Of a stretch of 61,324 bases of DNA, positions 35,600 to 45,100 are shown piece by piece (within the stretch, counting starts at the first letter, position 1; every line of letters starts with the position of its first letter). Source of the DNA: Acidobacteriota bacterium. Lineage in GTDB: Bacteria > Acidobacteriota > Terriglobia > Terriglobales > Acidobacteriaceae. The translations under genes were made by a program, and so were the position numbers. The DNA lies in the NCBI GenBank assembly GCA_003225175.1, contig QIBA01000034.1, forward strand, positions 131,280 through 192,603, written 5' to 3'. Under the pieces are notes generated by a model, which saw only the letters and a program-made list of their open reading frames with translations, was not told where the DNA came from and searched no databases.

Positions 35600-35806
35600 A
35601 TGAGTGATCGCGATAACACGCCGGAGTCGCACCGCAAGGGATCGACTTCAAACCTGGGCGAGACGGAAGCATCACTGCATCCCGCATGGCTGGCGTTCGT
35701 GCGCTATTGCCAGCAGATGGGACACGGAGAGATTGAACGGCTGAAAATTCAGGATGGCATTCCCGTATTGGTAGAGGTTTCAAGGCACAAGATTAAATTC
35801 AGCTAG
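35600..35806 (+). CDS. Small conserved-looking protein
   Basis: 68 residues: a polar N-terminus, then LHPAWLAFVRYCQQMGHGEI and ERLKIQDGIPVLVEVSRHKI. The composition and the ERLKIQDG-(L/I)-P pattern look like a genuine short conserved protein of this phylum rather than a chance frame. No domain name or function can be given. GGGGTCTGG precedes the ATG. A terminator hairpin follows at 35831, consistent with a single-gene transcript. Confidence 0.55.
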   Translation: MSDRDNTPESHRKGSTSNLGETEASLHPAWLAFVRYCQQMGHGEIERLKIQDGIPVLVEVSRHKIKFS

Positions 35807-35830
35807 CGAAATAGCTGACCGAACACATCG

Positions 35831-35881
35831 GAGGCTGTCGCGATCCTGATTCATTCCGGATCCGGCAGCCTCTTTCTGTTT
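35831..35881 (+). terminator. Rho-independent terminator
   Basis: GAGGCTG (35831-35837) pairs with CAGCCTC (35866-35872), with an inner GATCC / GGATC pairing, followed by TTTCTGTTT. Confidence 0.75.
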
Positions 35882-35896
35882 CAAGGTGGTGCAGTG

Positions 35897-37093
35897 ATGT
35901 CAGGCATGAGTATCAGTCAAACACGCTTCGCTTCATTTTTTTTACGATACTTTTTCATCACTCTCGCGATCTCAGCATCTATATCTCATCTCGCCGCAAC
36001 AGTCGTGAAGCCGATTGGGGAACCGCAATTCAGCAAGCTGCTCGCGAAAGCTGAGAATGGCGATCTAACTGCACAGGTGCAGGTAGCGAAAGCATATGCT
36101 TCGGGGCGAGCCGGTCAGGTGAATTACCAGGAAGCAGCACGTTGGTTTCGCAAAGCCGGAGACCAGGGCGAACCGGACTCCCAGACGAATCTCGGTGTGC
36201 TCTACTTCCAAGGCAATGGTGTGGAACGCAACGAATCGGAAGCAATCCGCTGGTTCCAGCGAGCCGCTGCATCGGGATATTCGGTCGCGCAGCACGATCT
36301 CGCAGTGGCCTACCTTAACGGCTGGGGAGGTCATAAAGATCCTGAACACGCGCTCGACTTGATGATGCGTTCTGCAACGGCTGGTTTGGAGATTTCTCAG
36401 GTAAAACTTGGTTTGATGTATCTGAGTGGTGACGTCGTGCCGCGCGATACTGAATTGGGAATCAAATGGCTAAAGCGCGGTGCTCGTCACGATTTCCCTC
36501 TGGCGAATTTTTTGCTGGGAATCTCTTACGAAAACGGTGATGGAGTGAAAGCCAATTTGGGCAAAGCAGCTGAGCTTTACAGCAAAGCGGCAAATAAGGG
36601 CTTCGCCCCCGCACAAAACAATCTGGGCAGATTGTATCTTCATGGCAGAGCCGTCAAACAAGATAAACGCGAGGCCATGAGATTGTTTTCAGTGGCAGCC
36701 GCACAGGGAAATGGACAGAGTTATCTCAATCTCGCACTGTGTGCCTTAACAGGTTGCGCAGGGGTCATCGATGCAACGGCTGCATTTGCCTGGTATCTCT
36801 CTGCGGAGGCCTCTGGCGTTCCCATTCCGCAACTTTTTCACGACAAATTCACCCAACTCGCAATAGAACTGGACGAACACCAAATAAGTAAGGCGCAATC
36901 GGACTCCCAAGCCTGGATTGCGCAACATCCTTCTGCTGATTCCCGCACGCCAATTCAACTTCGCCACGTACCGGATGCTGCCCTGGCAGCGAAACAGCAA
37001 CCACGAACCATTGACAATGAGGTGTTCAAGACGTTATGGCAACAGACTCCATATATGCCGCTGCATACGCTCAATCGAGATTCCGTGCGTTAA
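35897..37093 (+). CDS. Sel1-like repeat protein, exported
   Basis: 398 residues. A hydrophobic N-terminus (FFLRYFFITLAISASISHLA) is a signal peptide or anchor. About seven SEL1-type repeats of 36 residues follow, e.g. AEAIRWF-type units: YQEAARWFRKAGDQGEPDSQ, SEAIRWFQRAAASGYSVAQH, GIKWLKRGARHDFPLANFLL, AAELYSKAANKGFAPAQNNL, EAMRLFSVAAAQGNGQSYLN. Such solenoids mediate protein-protein contacts. AAGGTGG stands before the ATG at 35897. The last 58 bp overlap the start of the LytTR regulator gene, so the two are probably co-translated and may act together. Confidence 0.88.
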   Translation: MSGMSISQTRFASFFLRYFFITLAISASISHLAATVVKPIGEPQFSKLLAKAENGDLTAQVQVAKAYASGRAGQVNYQEAARWFRKAGDQGEPDSQTNLGVLYFQGNGVERNESEAIRWFQRAAASGYSVAQHDLAVAYLNGWGGHKDPEHALDLMMRSATAGLEISQVKLGLMYLSGDVVPRDTELGIKWLKRGARHDFPLANFLLGISYENGDGVKANLGKAAELYSKAANKGFAPAQNNLGRLYLHGRAVKQDKREAMRLFSVAAAQGNGQSYLNLALCALTGCAGVIDATAAFAWYLSAEASGVPIPQLFHDKFTQLAIELDEHQISKAQSDSQAWIAQHPSADSRTPIQLRHVPDAALAAKQQPRTIDNEVFKTLWQQTPYMPLHTLNRDSVR

Positions 37094-37857
37094 TCGCGGA
37101 CGATCAGCCTGCCGCCCGCGAGGCAATAAGCCGCGTTCTCGGCGATGATGATTCGATTGAGATTGTTAGCGAATGTTCCGATGGCAAAGAGGCTCTCGCT
37201 GCCATTGCTGAGCACGCGCCCGACATGCTCTTCGTAGATGTCCAGCTACCCGAAGTACCCGGTTTTCAGGTGGTTGAATCAAGTCGGGAAAAAATCCCTG
37301 CAGTAGTCTTCATCAGCGCATTGGAGCGGTTCGCTGCGCGGGCGTTCGATGCTCACGCCGCCGACTACGTCGTGAAGCCTTTCCACGACAAGCGCCTATT
37401 GCAGGCTGTAGAACGGGCCAAGCTCCGGGTTCAGATGGAGCGCAGCAGGATCGATTTGCCCAGCGCTGCCAGACACTCGACGGCTGTGGCGCCAAACCAG
37501 GAATTACCAAAGTACCTGGAGCGGTTGGCTCTTCGCAATGGCGACCGCATCTTCTTTCAGAAAGTGCAACTCGTGGACTCGTTTACCTCAGCGGCAAACT
37601 ACGTTCAGGTTCATTGTGGAGCCCAGATACACCGTATGCGATCTACTATGAACGAACTCGAGCGTAAGCTCGATTCTAGGCAGTTCGTCCGAATTCATCG
37701 CTGCACGATTATCAATATCGAATGCTTGCGTGAGTTTCGTCCCTTGCCCCATGGTGACTACATGGTGAAGCTGGTGGATGGAAAAGAACTCACGATGAGC
37801 CGTAATTATCGCCAACGGTTTCGTAGCGCACTGTCGGCACTGAGTTATACCCAATAA
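37036..37857 (+). CDS. LytTR-type response regulator
   Basis: 273 residues. Receiver domain at about 16-130: acidic pair in ALIADDQPAARE, phosphoacceptor Asp68 in MLFVDVQLPEVPG, and Lys114 in YVVKPFHDKR. LytTR DNA-binding domain at about 165-270: IFFQKVQLVDSFTSAANYVQ, MNELERKLDSRQFVRIHRCT, INIECLREFRPLPHGDYMVK, LTMSRNYRQRFR. It should regulate transcription on phosphorylation. No LytS-type histidine kinase is adjacent, so its partner is elsewhere. The start overlaps the end of the Sel1-repeat gene by 58 bp. A perfect 12-bp terminator stem follows. Confidence 0.92.
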   Translation: MATDSIYAAAYAQSRFRALIADDQPAAREAISRVLGDDDSIEIVSECSDGKEALAAIAEHAPDMLFVDVQLPEVPGFQVVESSREKIPAVVFISALERFAARAFDAHAADYVVKPFHDKRLLQAVERAKLRVQMERSRIDLPSAARHSTAVAPNQELPKYLERLALRNGDRIFFQKVQLVDSFTSAANYVQVHCGAQIHRMRSTMNELERKLDSRQFVRIHRCTIINIECLREFRPLPHGDYMVKLVDGKELTMSRNYRQRFRSALSALSYTQ

Positions 37858-37888
37858 ACTCAGACTCAATCGCATCGATTCACTGATG

Positions 37889-37925
37889 AATCCCTGATCG
37901 CTATTCGATCAGGGATTTCGTTGTT
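37889..37925 (+). terminator. Rho-independent terminator after the LytTR gene
   Basis: Perfect 12-bp stem AATCCCTGATCG / CGATCAGGGATT (37889-37900, 37906-37917), loop CTATT, then TCGTTGTT. Confidence 0.9.
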
Positions 37926-38049
37926 GAATCATTCCTACAGTCCTATAACCTGCATAAATTTTTTCAATTTCAACTATTTCCTAAATGAGGTATAACCGAC
38001 ACTCAAGCGGGACCTGAGCCCCCAATCGGAATCGCTGGGAGTCTCGACC

Positions 38050-38577
38050 TTGCAAACCAACACCTACGCCCTGCTTTTTCTGGCGCTGAGTAGCCTGATC
38101 CTGCTCCTTCAAATCCGCCTTCTCTTTCTTCAATTCCGTAAACAACGAGAGAATCATGGTTCTCCATTGCATCTTCTCTCGGGTGTACGCGTGTCGCAGG
38201 TCATGAACGAAATTCCGGCAGCCTCCCCCCACGACACGGTCGAAGCGGTGCAGGAGATCATGCTTTCGCGCGAGGTGTTCGCAATGCCAGTGCTGGACGA
38301 CGACGGCGAGCTTTCCGGAATCGTCAGCATGTCTGATATTACGAAGATCGATAGAAGCGAGCGAGCAGAAGTTCAGGTAGATGCCATTTATTCGCGCGAT
38401 CTGAAATATGCATTCCCCGATCAGACCATGCATGAAGTCGTGGAACGCATGCGCGAACTTCATCTGGCTAATCTCCCTGTTGTCTCACGGCGCGATGAGA
38501 AAAGGTTGCTGGGCATGATTACAAAGGGAGACATCATGCTGGCCTACAGAAAAATGACGCTGGAGCTCTCGTTATGA
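38050..38577 (+). CDS. Membrane-anchored CBS-domain pair protein
   Basis: 175 residues from a TTG start with GGAG 8 nt upstream. One N-terminal hydrophobic helix (ALLFLALSSLILLLQIRLLF) followed by a basic stretch, then two CBS motifs: VSQVMNEIPAASPHDTVEAV with LDDDGELSGIVSMSDI, and YAFPDQTMHEVVERMRELHL with RLLGMITKGDIMLAY. CBS pairs bind adenine nucleotides and usually gate a partner channel or enzyme. A single-helix form could be the detached regulatory tail of a ClC-type channel, or a stand-alone sensor; I cannot decide from sequence. Confidence 0.8.
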   Translation: MQTNTYALLFLALSSLILLLQIRLLFLQFRKQRENHGSPLHLLSGVRVSQVMNEIPAASPHDTVEAVQEIMLSREVFAMPVLDDDGELSGIVSMSDITKIDRSERAEVQVDAIYSRDLKYAFPDQTMHEVVERMRELHLANLPVVSRRDEKRLLGMITKGDIMLAYRKMTLELSL

Positions 38578-38598
38578 GTTTGTGCTTTTGAGGCAATT

Positions 38599-39006
38599 CT
38601 AGAGACCAGCTGCGCTGTGCATAACCTTCGGCTGGATCTTGGATGTCTTCCTAACAGCGTTGTGATTCTCTTCAAGAAACGATCGGACTGCATTCACGAT
38701 GTGTTCCGGGCCGCTGCTTACAAAAGCGGTTGACCATGGATCGCGTTCGTCTTTTTCATCTTGCACCATCACAATAGCAAGCGTAGGAAATTGCTCCCTT
38801 AACCTCTGCACAAGACGGACGTTTTGCAGTGTGCGTAGCGAATCTCCAATCAGGAGCATGTCAAAAAATATTCCGCGCAGCAGCGGAACGAGTTCGTCAG
38901 CGCGAGTGGTGTGAGCGACGTCGTATCCCGCACGCTGCAAAATCATGGCGCGTGTAGAGATAACATGGGCGTCCTCGCCGTAGGCGAGAATCCGTTTGAT
39001 GGACAT
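38599..39006 (-). CDS. Receiver-domain protein lacking the conserved Lys
   Basis: 135 residues, a single response-regulator receiver fold: KRILAYGEDAHVISTRAMIL, AGYDVAHTTRADELVPLL, FDMLLIGDSLRTL (Asp55 aligns with the phosphoacceptor), LAIVMVQDEKDERDPW. The strand-5 Lys-Pro is replaced by VSSGPEHIV, so the normal phosphorylation switch is probably impaired. No output domain. Convergent with the CBS gene, 21 bp apart. Family assignment is fair; function unknown. Confidence 0.75.
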   Translation of the reverse strand: MSIKRILAYGEDAHVISTRAMILQRAGYDVAHTTRADELVPLLRGIFFDMLLIGDSLRTLQNVRLVQRLREQFPTLAIVMVQDEKDERDPWSTAFVSSGPEHIVNAVRSFLEENHNAVRKTSKIQPKVMHSAAGL

Positions 39007-39194
39007 GTTCTAGGGGTAGCTGAACGAACATTACTGCCGCTGTTTCAGAGAGTCAACAGAATTTCCGTTAAGTTTTTATGTGAAAGAGTTCGGCGTAAGT
39101 TGACGTAATGGAAACCTTCTAAGCGGCTGATTCCACAGGTTTGCATAAATTACTGGTCCCTGCTTAGAGCCAGAAGCGCAAGGTTCCAAGCCTC

Positions 39195-39223
39195 TTGACA
39201 ACGCCTTTAACGCGGAGGAAAAT
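39195..39223 (+). promoter_or_regulatory. Candidate sigma-70 promoter for imuA
   Basis: TTGACA (39195-39200), 17-bp spacer, GAAAAT (39218-39223). The -35 box is perfect, the -10 box matches four of six positions. Translation of imuA starts 58 bp downstream. Confidence 0.45.
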
Positions 39224-39235
39224 CAACTCCATTAG

Positions 39236-39253
39236 GCGAATATAAAGCGAATA
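39236..39253 (+). promoter_or_regulatory. Direct repeat near the imuA transcription start, possible operator
   Basis: GCGAATA occurs twice (39236-39242, 39247-39253), separated by TAAA; the 11-bp period places both on one DNA face. It lies just after the predicted start point of imuA, where a repressor would act. Confidence 0.45.
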
Positions 39254-39280
39254 CAGTAAAACCTTCTCTGCCTACTTCCA

Positions 39281-40279
39281 ATGAATAACACCTCCGAACT
39301 GCGAACACATTTGGAAACCATTCTGCAACATCGCATTCCTCGAGCACTCACTCCTCCGCAGCAATCATTGCCCGAGATGATCCCCACTACGATCATGGCG
39401 ATTGATTCTCTTACCGCGGGTGTGCCAGTGGGCTGCTTAACTGAAATCTGCGGCCCCGCGTGCTCTGGGCGAAGCAGTGTGTTGATGGCTCTGCTTGCGG
39501 AATGTATACGTCGCGATGAAATCTGTGCTCTGCTGGATGCCAGCGATGCGTTCGATCCACAATCGGCAGCCGCTGCCGGAGTAGATCTGTCACGACTGCT
39601 GTGGATCAGGTGCGGTTTGCATTTGCCTTTCCCCGATGGAAGCACGGAGAAGAAGAATTCGAGTAAGCCATTCCATTCGTCCGGAGCTACATCGTCTGAC
39701 TCGTTCAAAGATTATTCCCAAATTGAACAAACTTTAAAAATTACCGATTTGCTTTTGCAAGCTGGCGGCTTTGGACTTGTGATTCTGGATCTCGCCGACA
39801 TCTCTATTCAGGCAGCCAGACGAATTCCGCTTACCACCTGGTTTCGTTTTCGCCGTGCGGTTGAAAACACATCCACCGCATTCGTTGTTGTTGAACAACA
39901 GCCCAGCGCGAAAAGCTGTGCTTCCCTTGTCCTGGATTTTGCTCCTCAACAAGCTGCATGGAGCGAAGCTGCTGACGCAGAAGAGACCATTATCGGCGCA
40001 CATTTCGGCGGCGATTCTGTGAACAATGAGGTGGCTTTTCGTGTAACTGCTGAGGGAGTAGCAATACCCTTCAACAAGCCGATGACATCTTCATTTGAAA
40101 TGCCACAACGTTGGATAATCCCGCGAGCACGTCTACTGAATACGACGCACGCGCATTTTCAAGTGGCAAGATCACGAGGCATCCGTAGCTCGAAGAAATT
40201 GTCGGTGCGCTCCGAACTCGTTGTTGCCGAAGTCGCAGCTGAGATTCCAATGCCTGCTTGTGCTCTGCGCGTGCAATAG
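39281..40279 (+). CDS. imuA: ImuA, RecA-like mutasome accessory protein
   Basis: 332 residues with the RecA-like core of ImuA: TTIMAIDSLTAGVPVGCLTE, a P-loop-like GPACSGRSSVLMALLAECIR where the usual Lys is Arg, AFDPQSAAAAGVDLSRLLWI (RecA-like His-Asp segment), and FGLVILDLADISIQAARRIP in the Walker B position. ImuA with ImuB and DnaE2 forms the SOS mutasome for translesion synthesis after damage. It is the first gene of imuA-imuB-dnaE2, 55 bp before imuB. The Lys-to-Arg change suggests altered ATP use. Confidence 0.9.
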   Translation: MNNTSELRTHLETILQHRIPRALTPPQQSLPEMIPTTIMAIDSLTAGVPVGCLTEICGPACSGRSSVLMALLAECIRRDEICALLDASDAFDPQSAAAAGVDLSRLLWIRCGLHLPFPDGSTEKKNSSKPFHSSGATSSDSFKDYSQIEQTLKITDLLLQAGGFGLVILDLADISIQAARRIPLTTWFRFRRAVENTSTAFVVVEQQPSAKSCASLVLDFAPQQAAWSEAADAEETIIGAHFGGDSVNNEVAFRVTAEGVAIPFNKPMTSSFEMPQRWIIPRARLLNTTHAHFQVARSRGIRSSKKLSVRSELVVAEVAAEIPMPACALRVQ

Positions 40280-40334
40280 GAACGTTTGATTCTTTGCTTG
40301 TACGCGGCTCAAACCGTGCCTTTCCTGAATCGCC

Positions 40335-41891
40335 ATGTTGTTTGCCTGCATTTACGTTCCTGAGTTTCCTGTGCAAGCCATTGCACGCAGCGCACCTGAA
40401 CTGCGAGAGCAACCGATGGCTGTACTCGACGGCACTCCCCCGCTGCTCACGATCATTGCTGCCAATCAGCAGGCACATGCGCTCGGAATTGAGATTGGGA
40501 TGACGAAGCTGCAAGCGGAAGTATGTCCCGATATTCGTCTCTGCCGCCGATCGATTGCTCAAGAAGAGGCAGCCTATAGTGCTCTGCTTGATTGCATTTA
40601 TGCTTTCTCGCCGCGCGTGGAAGACACCTCGCGATACAGTGTAAATTTTGGCAACAAAGCCAAAGCAAATGACATCGTGATTCTTGATATCACTGGCCTG
40701 GAACGTCTTTTCGGGATGCCCGCCAAAATTACCCGTCGCATCAGTTCGCATGTTTCCAAAATGGGACTTGAAGCCAATACTGCCATTGCCGGCAATCCTG
40801 ATTCGGCAATGTATGCCGCGCGCGGCTTCGCTGGAATCACCATTATTGAACCTGGCACTGAAGCCAAGCGCCTCGGCTCATTGCCAATTCAACTGCTCGA
40901 GCCTCCTGCGAAGATGCTCGAGACATTCGTGCGATGGGGCATTCGCGATTTTGCGGCACTCGCCGCATTGCCAGAGATCGCGCTTACCCAGAGGCTGGGA
41001 CAGGAAGGCTTGCGTCTGCAGAAGCTCGCGCAAGGACGAACTCAGCGCACGCTTGTCCCAGCTGAGCCAACCATCAACTTCGAAGAATCGATTGAGCTTG
41101 AAGACGCAGTTGAACTGCTCGAACCACTCGCGTTTATTTTGAATCGCCTGCTCGAGCAAATGTGTGCGCGTCTTGCGGCACGATCGCTCGCTGCTAGTGA
41201 ATTGCGGCTAAGGCTGGAGCTGACTGGGCATGAAGATCAATCCATTGAAGAACAGGAACAGAGCAAAAGCACGTATCAGCGCAGTCTCAAGTTCCCTGTC
41301 CCAATGCAAGATAGCCGGACATTCCTGAAGTTGTTGCAGCTCGATCTGGCCGCGCATCCACCAGGCGGTCCAGTGAAGAAAATTTTTCTGGCAGCGGAGC
41401 CTGCGCCTCCTCGTTTCGCACAATCGGGATTATTTCTTCCACGCGGCCCAGCGCCGGAACGGCTCGAACTCACGCTCGCACGCATTCGCGGCATTGCCGG
41501 TGATGACCGCGTAGGCTCTGCCGAATTGCTCGATACTCACGCCCCAAGTGACTTTCGCATGTGCGCATTTCGCCCTTATGCGAAGGCCGCAAAGAAAAAT
41601 GATCGACCACGCACGCAGCGGACAACGTTGCGCATTTTTCGTCCACCACTCGCGGCAAAAGTACGAATGCAGAATGAAGTCCCTGCGCTAGTAATCTTCC
41701 GTGGAAAATCACATCGAGTAACCGCAGCCGCAGGTCCATGGCGCAATAACGGCGGCTGGTGGACTCCGGAGCCCTGGACGCGCGACGAATGGGATGTCCA
41801 GCTTCGCGCCGAGCAATCTACACCAATGCTGGTGCGTATGTACCGCGATCTAAGTTCGGCGAAGTGGTATCTCGAAGGGACATTTGACTAA
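40335..41891 (+). CDS. imuB: ImuB, Y-family polymerase-like mutasome hub
   Basis: 518 residues. Y-family core: LFACIYVPEFPVQAIARSAP, where the first catalytic Asp is absent, AHALGIEIGMTKLQAEVCPD, YAFSPRVEDTSRY, LDITGLERLFGMP and the helix-hairpin-helix LRRWGIRDFAALAAL-type segment (VRWGIRDFAALAALPEIALT). As in known ImuB proteins the metal-binding acidic residues of the active site are incomplete, so it serves as a bridge between the beta clamp, ImuA and DnaE2 and not as a polymerase. The C-terminal third is the ImuB-specific extension. Second gene of the cassette. Confidence 0.92.
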   Translation: MLFACIYVPEFPVQAIARSAPELREQPMAVLDGTPPLLTIIAANQQAHALGIEIGMTKLQAEVCPDIRLCRRSIAQEEAAYSALLDCIYAFSPRVEDTSRYSVNFGNKAKANDIVILDITGLERLFGMPAKITRRISSHVSKMGLEANTAIAGNPDSAMYAARGFAGITIIEPGTEAKRLGSLPIQLLEPPAKMLETFVRWGIRDFAALAALPEIALTQRLGQEGLRLQKLAQGRTQRTLVPAEPTINFEESIELEDAVELLEPLAFILNRLLEQMCARLAARSLAASELRLRLELTGHEDQSIEEQEQSKSTYQRSLKFPVPMQDSRTFLKLLQLDLAAHPPGGPVKKIFLAAEPAPPRFAQSGLFLPRGPAPERLELTLARIRGIAGDDRVGSAELLDTHAPSDFRMCAFRPYAKAAKKNDRPRTQRTTLRIFRPPLAAKVRMQNEVPALVIFRGKSHRVTAAAGPWRNNGGWWTPEPWTRDEWDVQLRAEQSTPMLVRMYRDLSSAKWYLEGTFD

Positions 41892-41938
41892 TGATGAAGC
41901 AATTTCACGATGGAGTCATGAGGAAGTAAAAAAGTTTT

Positions 41939-42115
41939 GAAAACGGAGGACACGAAGACGCAGAGGGAGTGCAGTTTTGCCATATTACTAGGTGATCTGT
42001 ACGTTTAATTGCTCGCTGTTTCAGTCAGGACAATCCTCTTCTACCTCGGTGTTCTCCGTGTTCAATCCAGATTTTGCCTTTCTCCGTAACTCCGTGTTCC
42101 GTGGTGAAAATCGGG
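41939..42115. repeat. Imperfect inverted repeat between imuB and dnaE2
   Basis: AACGGAGGACACGAAGACGC near 41942 and, in inverse orientation, CCTCGGTGTTCTCCGTGTTC (about 42043-42062) and TTTCTCCGTAACTCCGTGTT (about 42079-42098). These are variants of an ACGGAG-type word seen in many bacterial intergenic regions. The middle (41975-42040) is AT-rich with no ORF. Confidence 0.6.
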
Positions 42116-42123
42116 CCTAAAAG

Positions 42124-45100
42124 ATGTACGTAGAACTCCATTCCCGCTCAGCCTTCAGTTTCCTCGAAGGCGCTTCCCTGCCCGAAGCTCTGATTGCTGT
42201 CTGTGCTGACTACGGCATGCCGGCGATGGCGCTTCTCGATCGCAATGGAGTTTACGGAGCAGCGCGGTTCCATCTTGCAGCTCAGAAATTCAAGCTTGGA
42301 GCTCATATCGGCGCAGAAGTCACAGTCGATGACACTCTCTTCGGCGAAGCTGGTCCGGCTCGCTATCCCTTGCTGGTTGAATCACGTGAGGGATATCAGA
42401 ACCTCTGCAAGCTCATTACTCGCACAAAATTGCGCGCCAAAAAAGAAGAAAGCGCAGCTCGGATCGAAGAATTGGAAGAGCATGCGACTGGTCTTATCTG
42501 TCTCACCGGCGGCGACGATGGCCCGCTATCCGAGGCGCTCATACGCGGCGGATACGACGAAGGAGTGCGCACGGTGGAGCGTATGATGCGCATTTTCGGT
42601 CCACAGAACATATACCTCGAGCTGCAAAGACATTTCGACCGCCGCGAAGAGGCACGCAATCAGGTTGCTGTGGCGATCGCGCGCAAGCTGCGCCTTCCAA
42701 TTCTTGCGACGAATGGCGTTTCTTATGCGACGGCTGCAGAGCGCGAGATTCTCGATGTCTTCACCTGCATTCGTCATCACCGGCAATTGGAAAATGCAGG
42801 ACACCTGCTCTCGATCAACTCAGAGCGCTTCATTCGCACGCCTGCCGAAATGGAACAGCTCTTCGCTGATCTGCCTGAAGCTATCAGTAACACTGTCGAA
42901 CTCTCAGGTCGCCTGAAGTTCACGCTGAAGGATCTTGGCTACGAATTCCCACAGTATCCAATTCCAGAAGGCGAGACGATGATCTCGTTTTTGCGCGATC
43001 GAACGCGCGAAGGCATGCGCAGGCGTTATGGCCAAAAGCGGCGGGATCTGCGCGAGCGTGCCCGGGAACAGATCGATCGTGAACTGAACCTCATCGAAAA
43101 ACTCAATCTTGCCGGTTATTTCCTCATCGTGTGGGACATCGTTCGCTTCTGCGATAGAGAAAACATTCTGGTGCAAGGCCGCGGATCGGCGGCCAACAGT
43201 GCGGTTTGTTATGCGCTCGGAATTACCGCGGTCGATCCGATTGGCATGGAATTACTTTTTGAGCGCTTCCTCTCCGAAGAACGAGGCGAGTTGCCGGACA
43301 TCGACCTCGACTTGCCCAGCGGCGATCAGCGCGAGCGCGTCATTCAGCACGTTTATGCGCAATACGGCGCGCATGGAGCCGCTATGACGGCGAACGTTAT
43401 CACCTATCGCGGACGCTCGGCCGCCCGCGAAATAGGTAAGTCGCTGGGCTTCGATGTCGAGATTCTGGATCGCCTCTCCGCGTTGGTTGGTTCGTGGGAG
43501 TGGAAAGGACCCACCGACACAATGGAGCAGCAATTCCGTCATGCCGGATTCGATTTACATCATCCGCGCATTTCGAAATTCCTCGATCTGGCTCTGCGTG
43601 TGCAGGACCTGCCGCGCCATCTTGGCCAGCACTCCGGCGGCATGGTCGTCTGCCAGGGACAACTCAGCTCTGTAGTGCCGCTCGAACCAGCCAGCATGCC
43701 CGGGCGCGTGGTGGTGCAGTGGGACAAGGAAGATTGCGCTGACCTCGGACTGGTGAAAATTGATCTGCTGGGACTGGGTATGATGGCAGTGCTCGAAGAT
43801 TGCATTGAACTGATCCCGCAACATTACGGCGACAAAGTTGAGCTGGCACAGCTTCCGCAAGATGATCCTCAGGTCTATGAGGGACTTCAGCAGGCGGACA
43901 CAGTTGGACTCTTTCAGGTAGAGAGCCGCGCGCAAATGTCGGCTCTTCCGCGCAATCGTCCGAAATGCTTCTACGACATCGTGATTCAGGTCGCGATCAT
44001 CCGCCCCGGACCCATTGTGGGCAAGATGATGAATCCTTTTTTGAAACGCCGGCAGGGTCTTGAGCCTGTCAACTACGCTCATCCGTCATTAGAGCCGGTG
44101 TTGAAACGAACTTTGGGCGTTCCGCTATTCCAGGAACAACTGCTGCGCATGGCGATGGTGGTCGCTGATTTCAGCGGAGGCGAAGCCGAAGAACTGCGCC
44201 GCGCCATGGGCAATAAACGTTCTCAGGCGAAGATGGCGGCGATCGAAACTCGCTTGCGCAGCGGCATGACCAAAAACGGAATTCGTCAGCAGGCGCAAGA
44301 TGAGATTGTGCAATCGATCGTCTCGTTCGCGCTCTACGGATTTCCCGAATCGCATGCCGCCAGCTTCGCATTGCTTGCATATGCAAGCGCATATTTAAAG
44401 TGTCACTATCTGGCGGCATTCACGGCTGCACTTCTAAACAATCAGCCTATGGGTTTTTATCATCCGGCAACGATTGTGAAAGACGCACAGCGCCACGGAT
44501 TGAGAGTTCGTCCGGTCGATGTCACCCGCTCGTATTGGCCCTGCACCCTCGAATGCGAATGCGGCGATGAGGCTCCGCATAATCGTCCAGACTGCAGAAT
44601 TTCTATGCGCATGGGCCTGCGCTATGTTCGCGGCTTGCGCGAAGAAACAGCTCTGGCTTTAGTGAGTGAGCGCAATCGCAAAATATTTTTCTCCGTGGAC
44701 AATCTAGCGCGACGTGTCCCAGAGTTGCGTCGGAATGAATTGAACATGCTGGCGCAGATTGGAGCTTTGAACGGCCTTGGTGGGCCTTTCTCACCGAGTC
44801 ACCAACGTTTTCAAGCAGACTTAGGGAAGGGTGCCGGCTTCAGCCGTGCCGATAAGAGCTCAGAAATTAATTCGGCTTTAGCCGCTAATGAAGGGATCGA
44901 TTTCGGCGCGGCTAAAGCCGTGCCCTTCCCTAATCCGAAATTCCACCGGCGCGACGCACTGTGGCAAGTCGAGAAAGCAGCATGGAGGGAAGGATCTCTA
45001 TTAGCGGATATCGCAGAGCCCGATTCGCCTTCGCCACTGACGCAAATGACCTCCGAAGAGCGGCTCATCGCCGATTACCACGGAACTGGCCTAACAGTCG

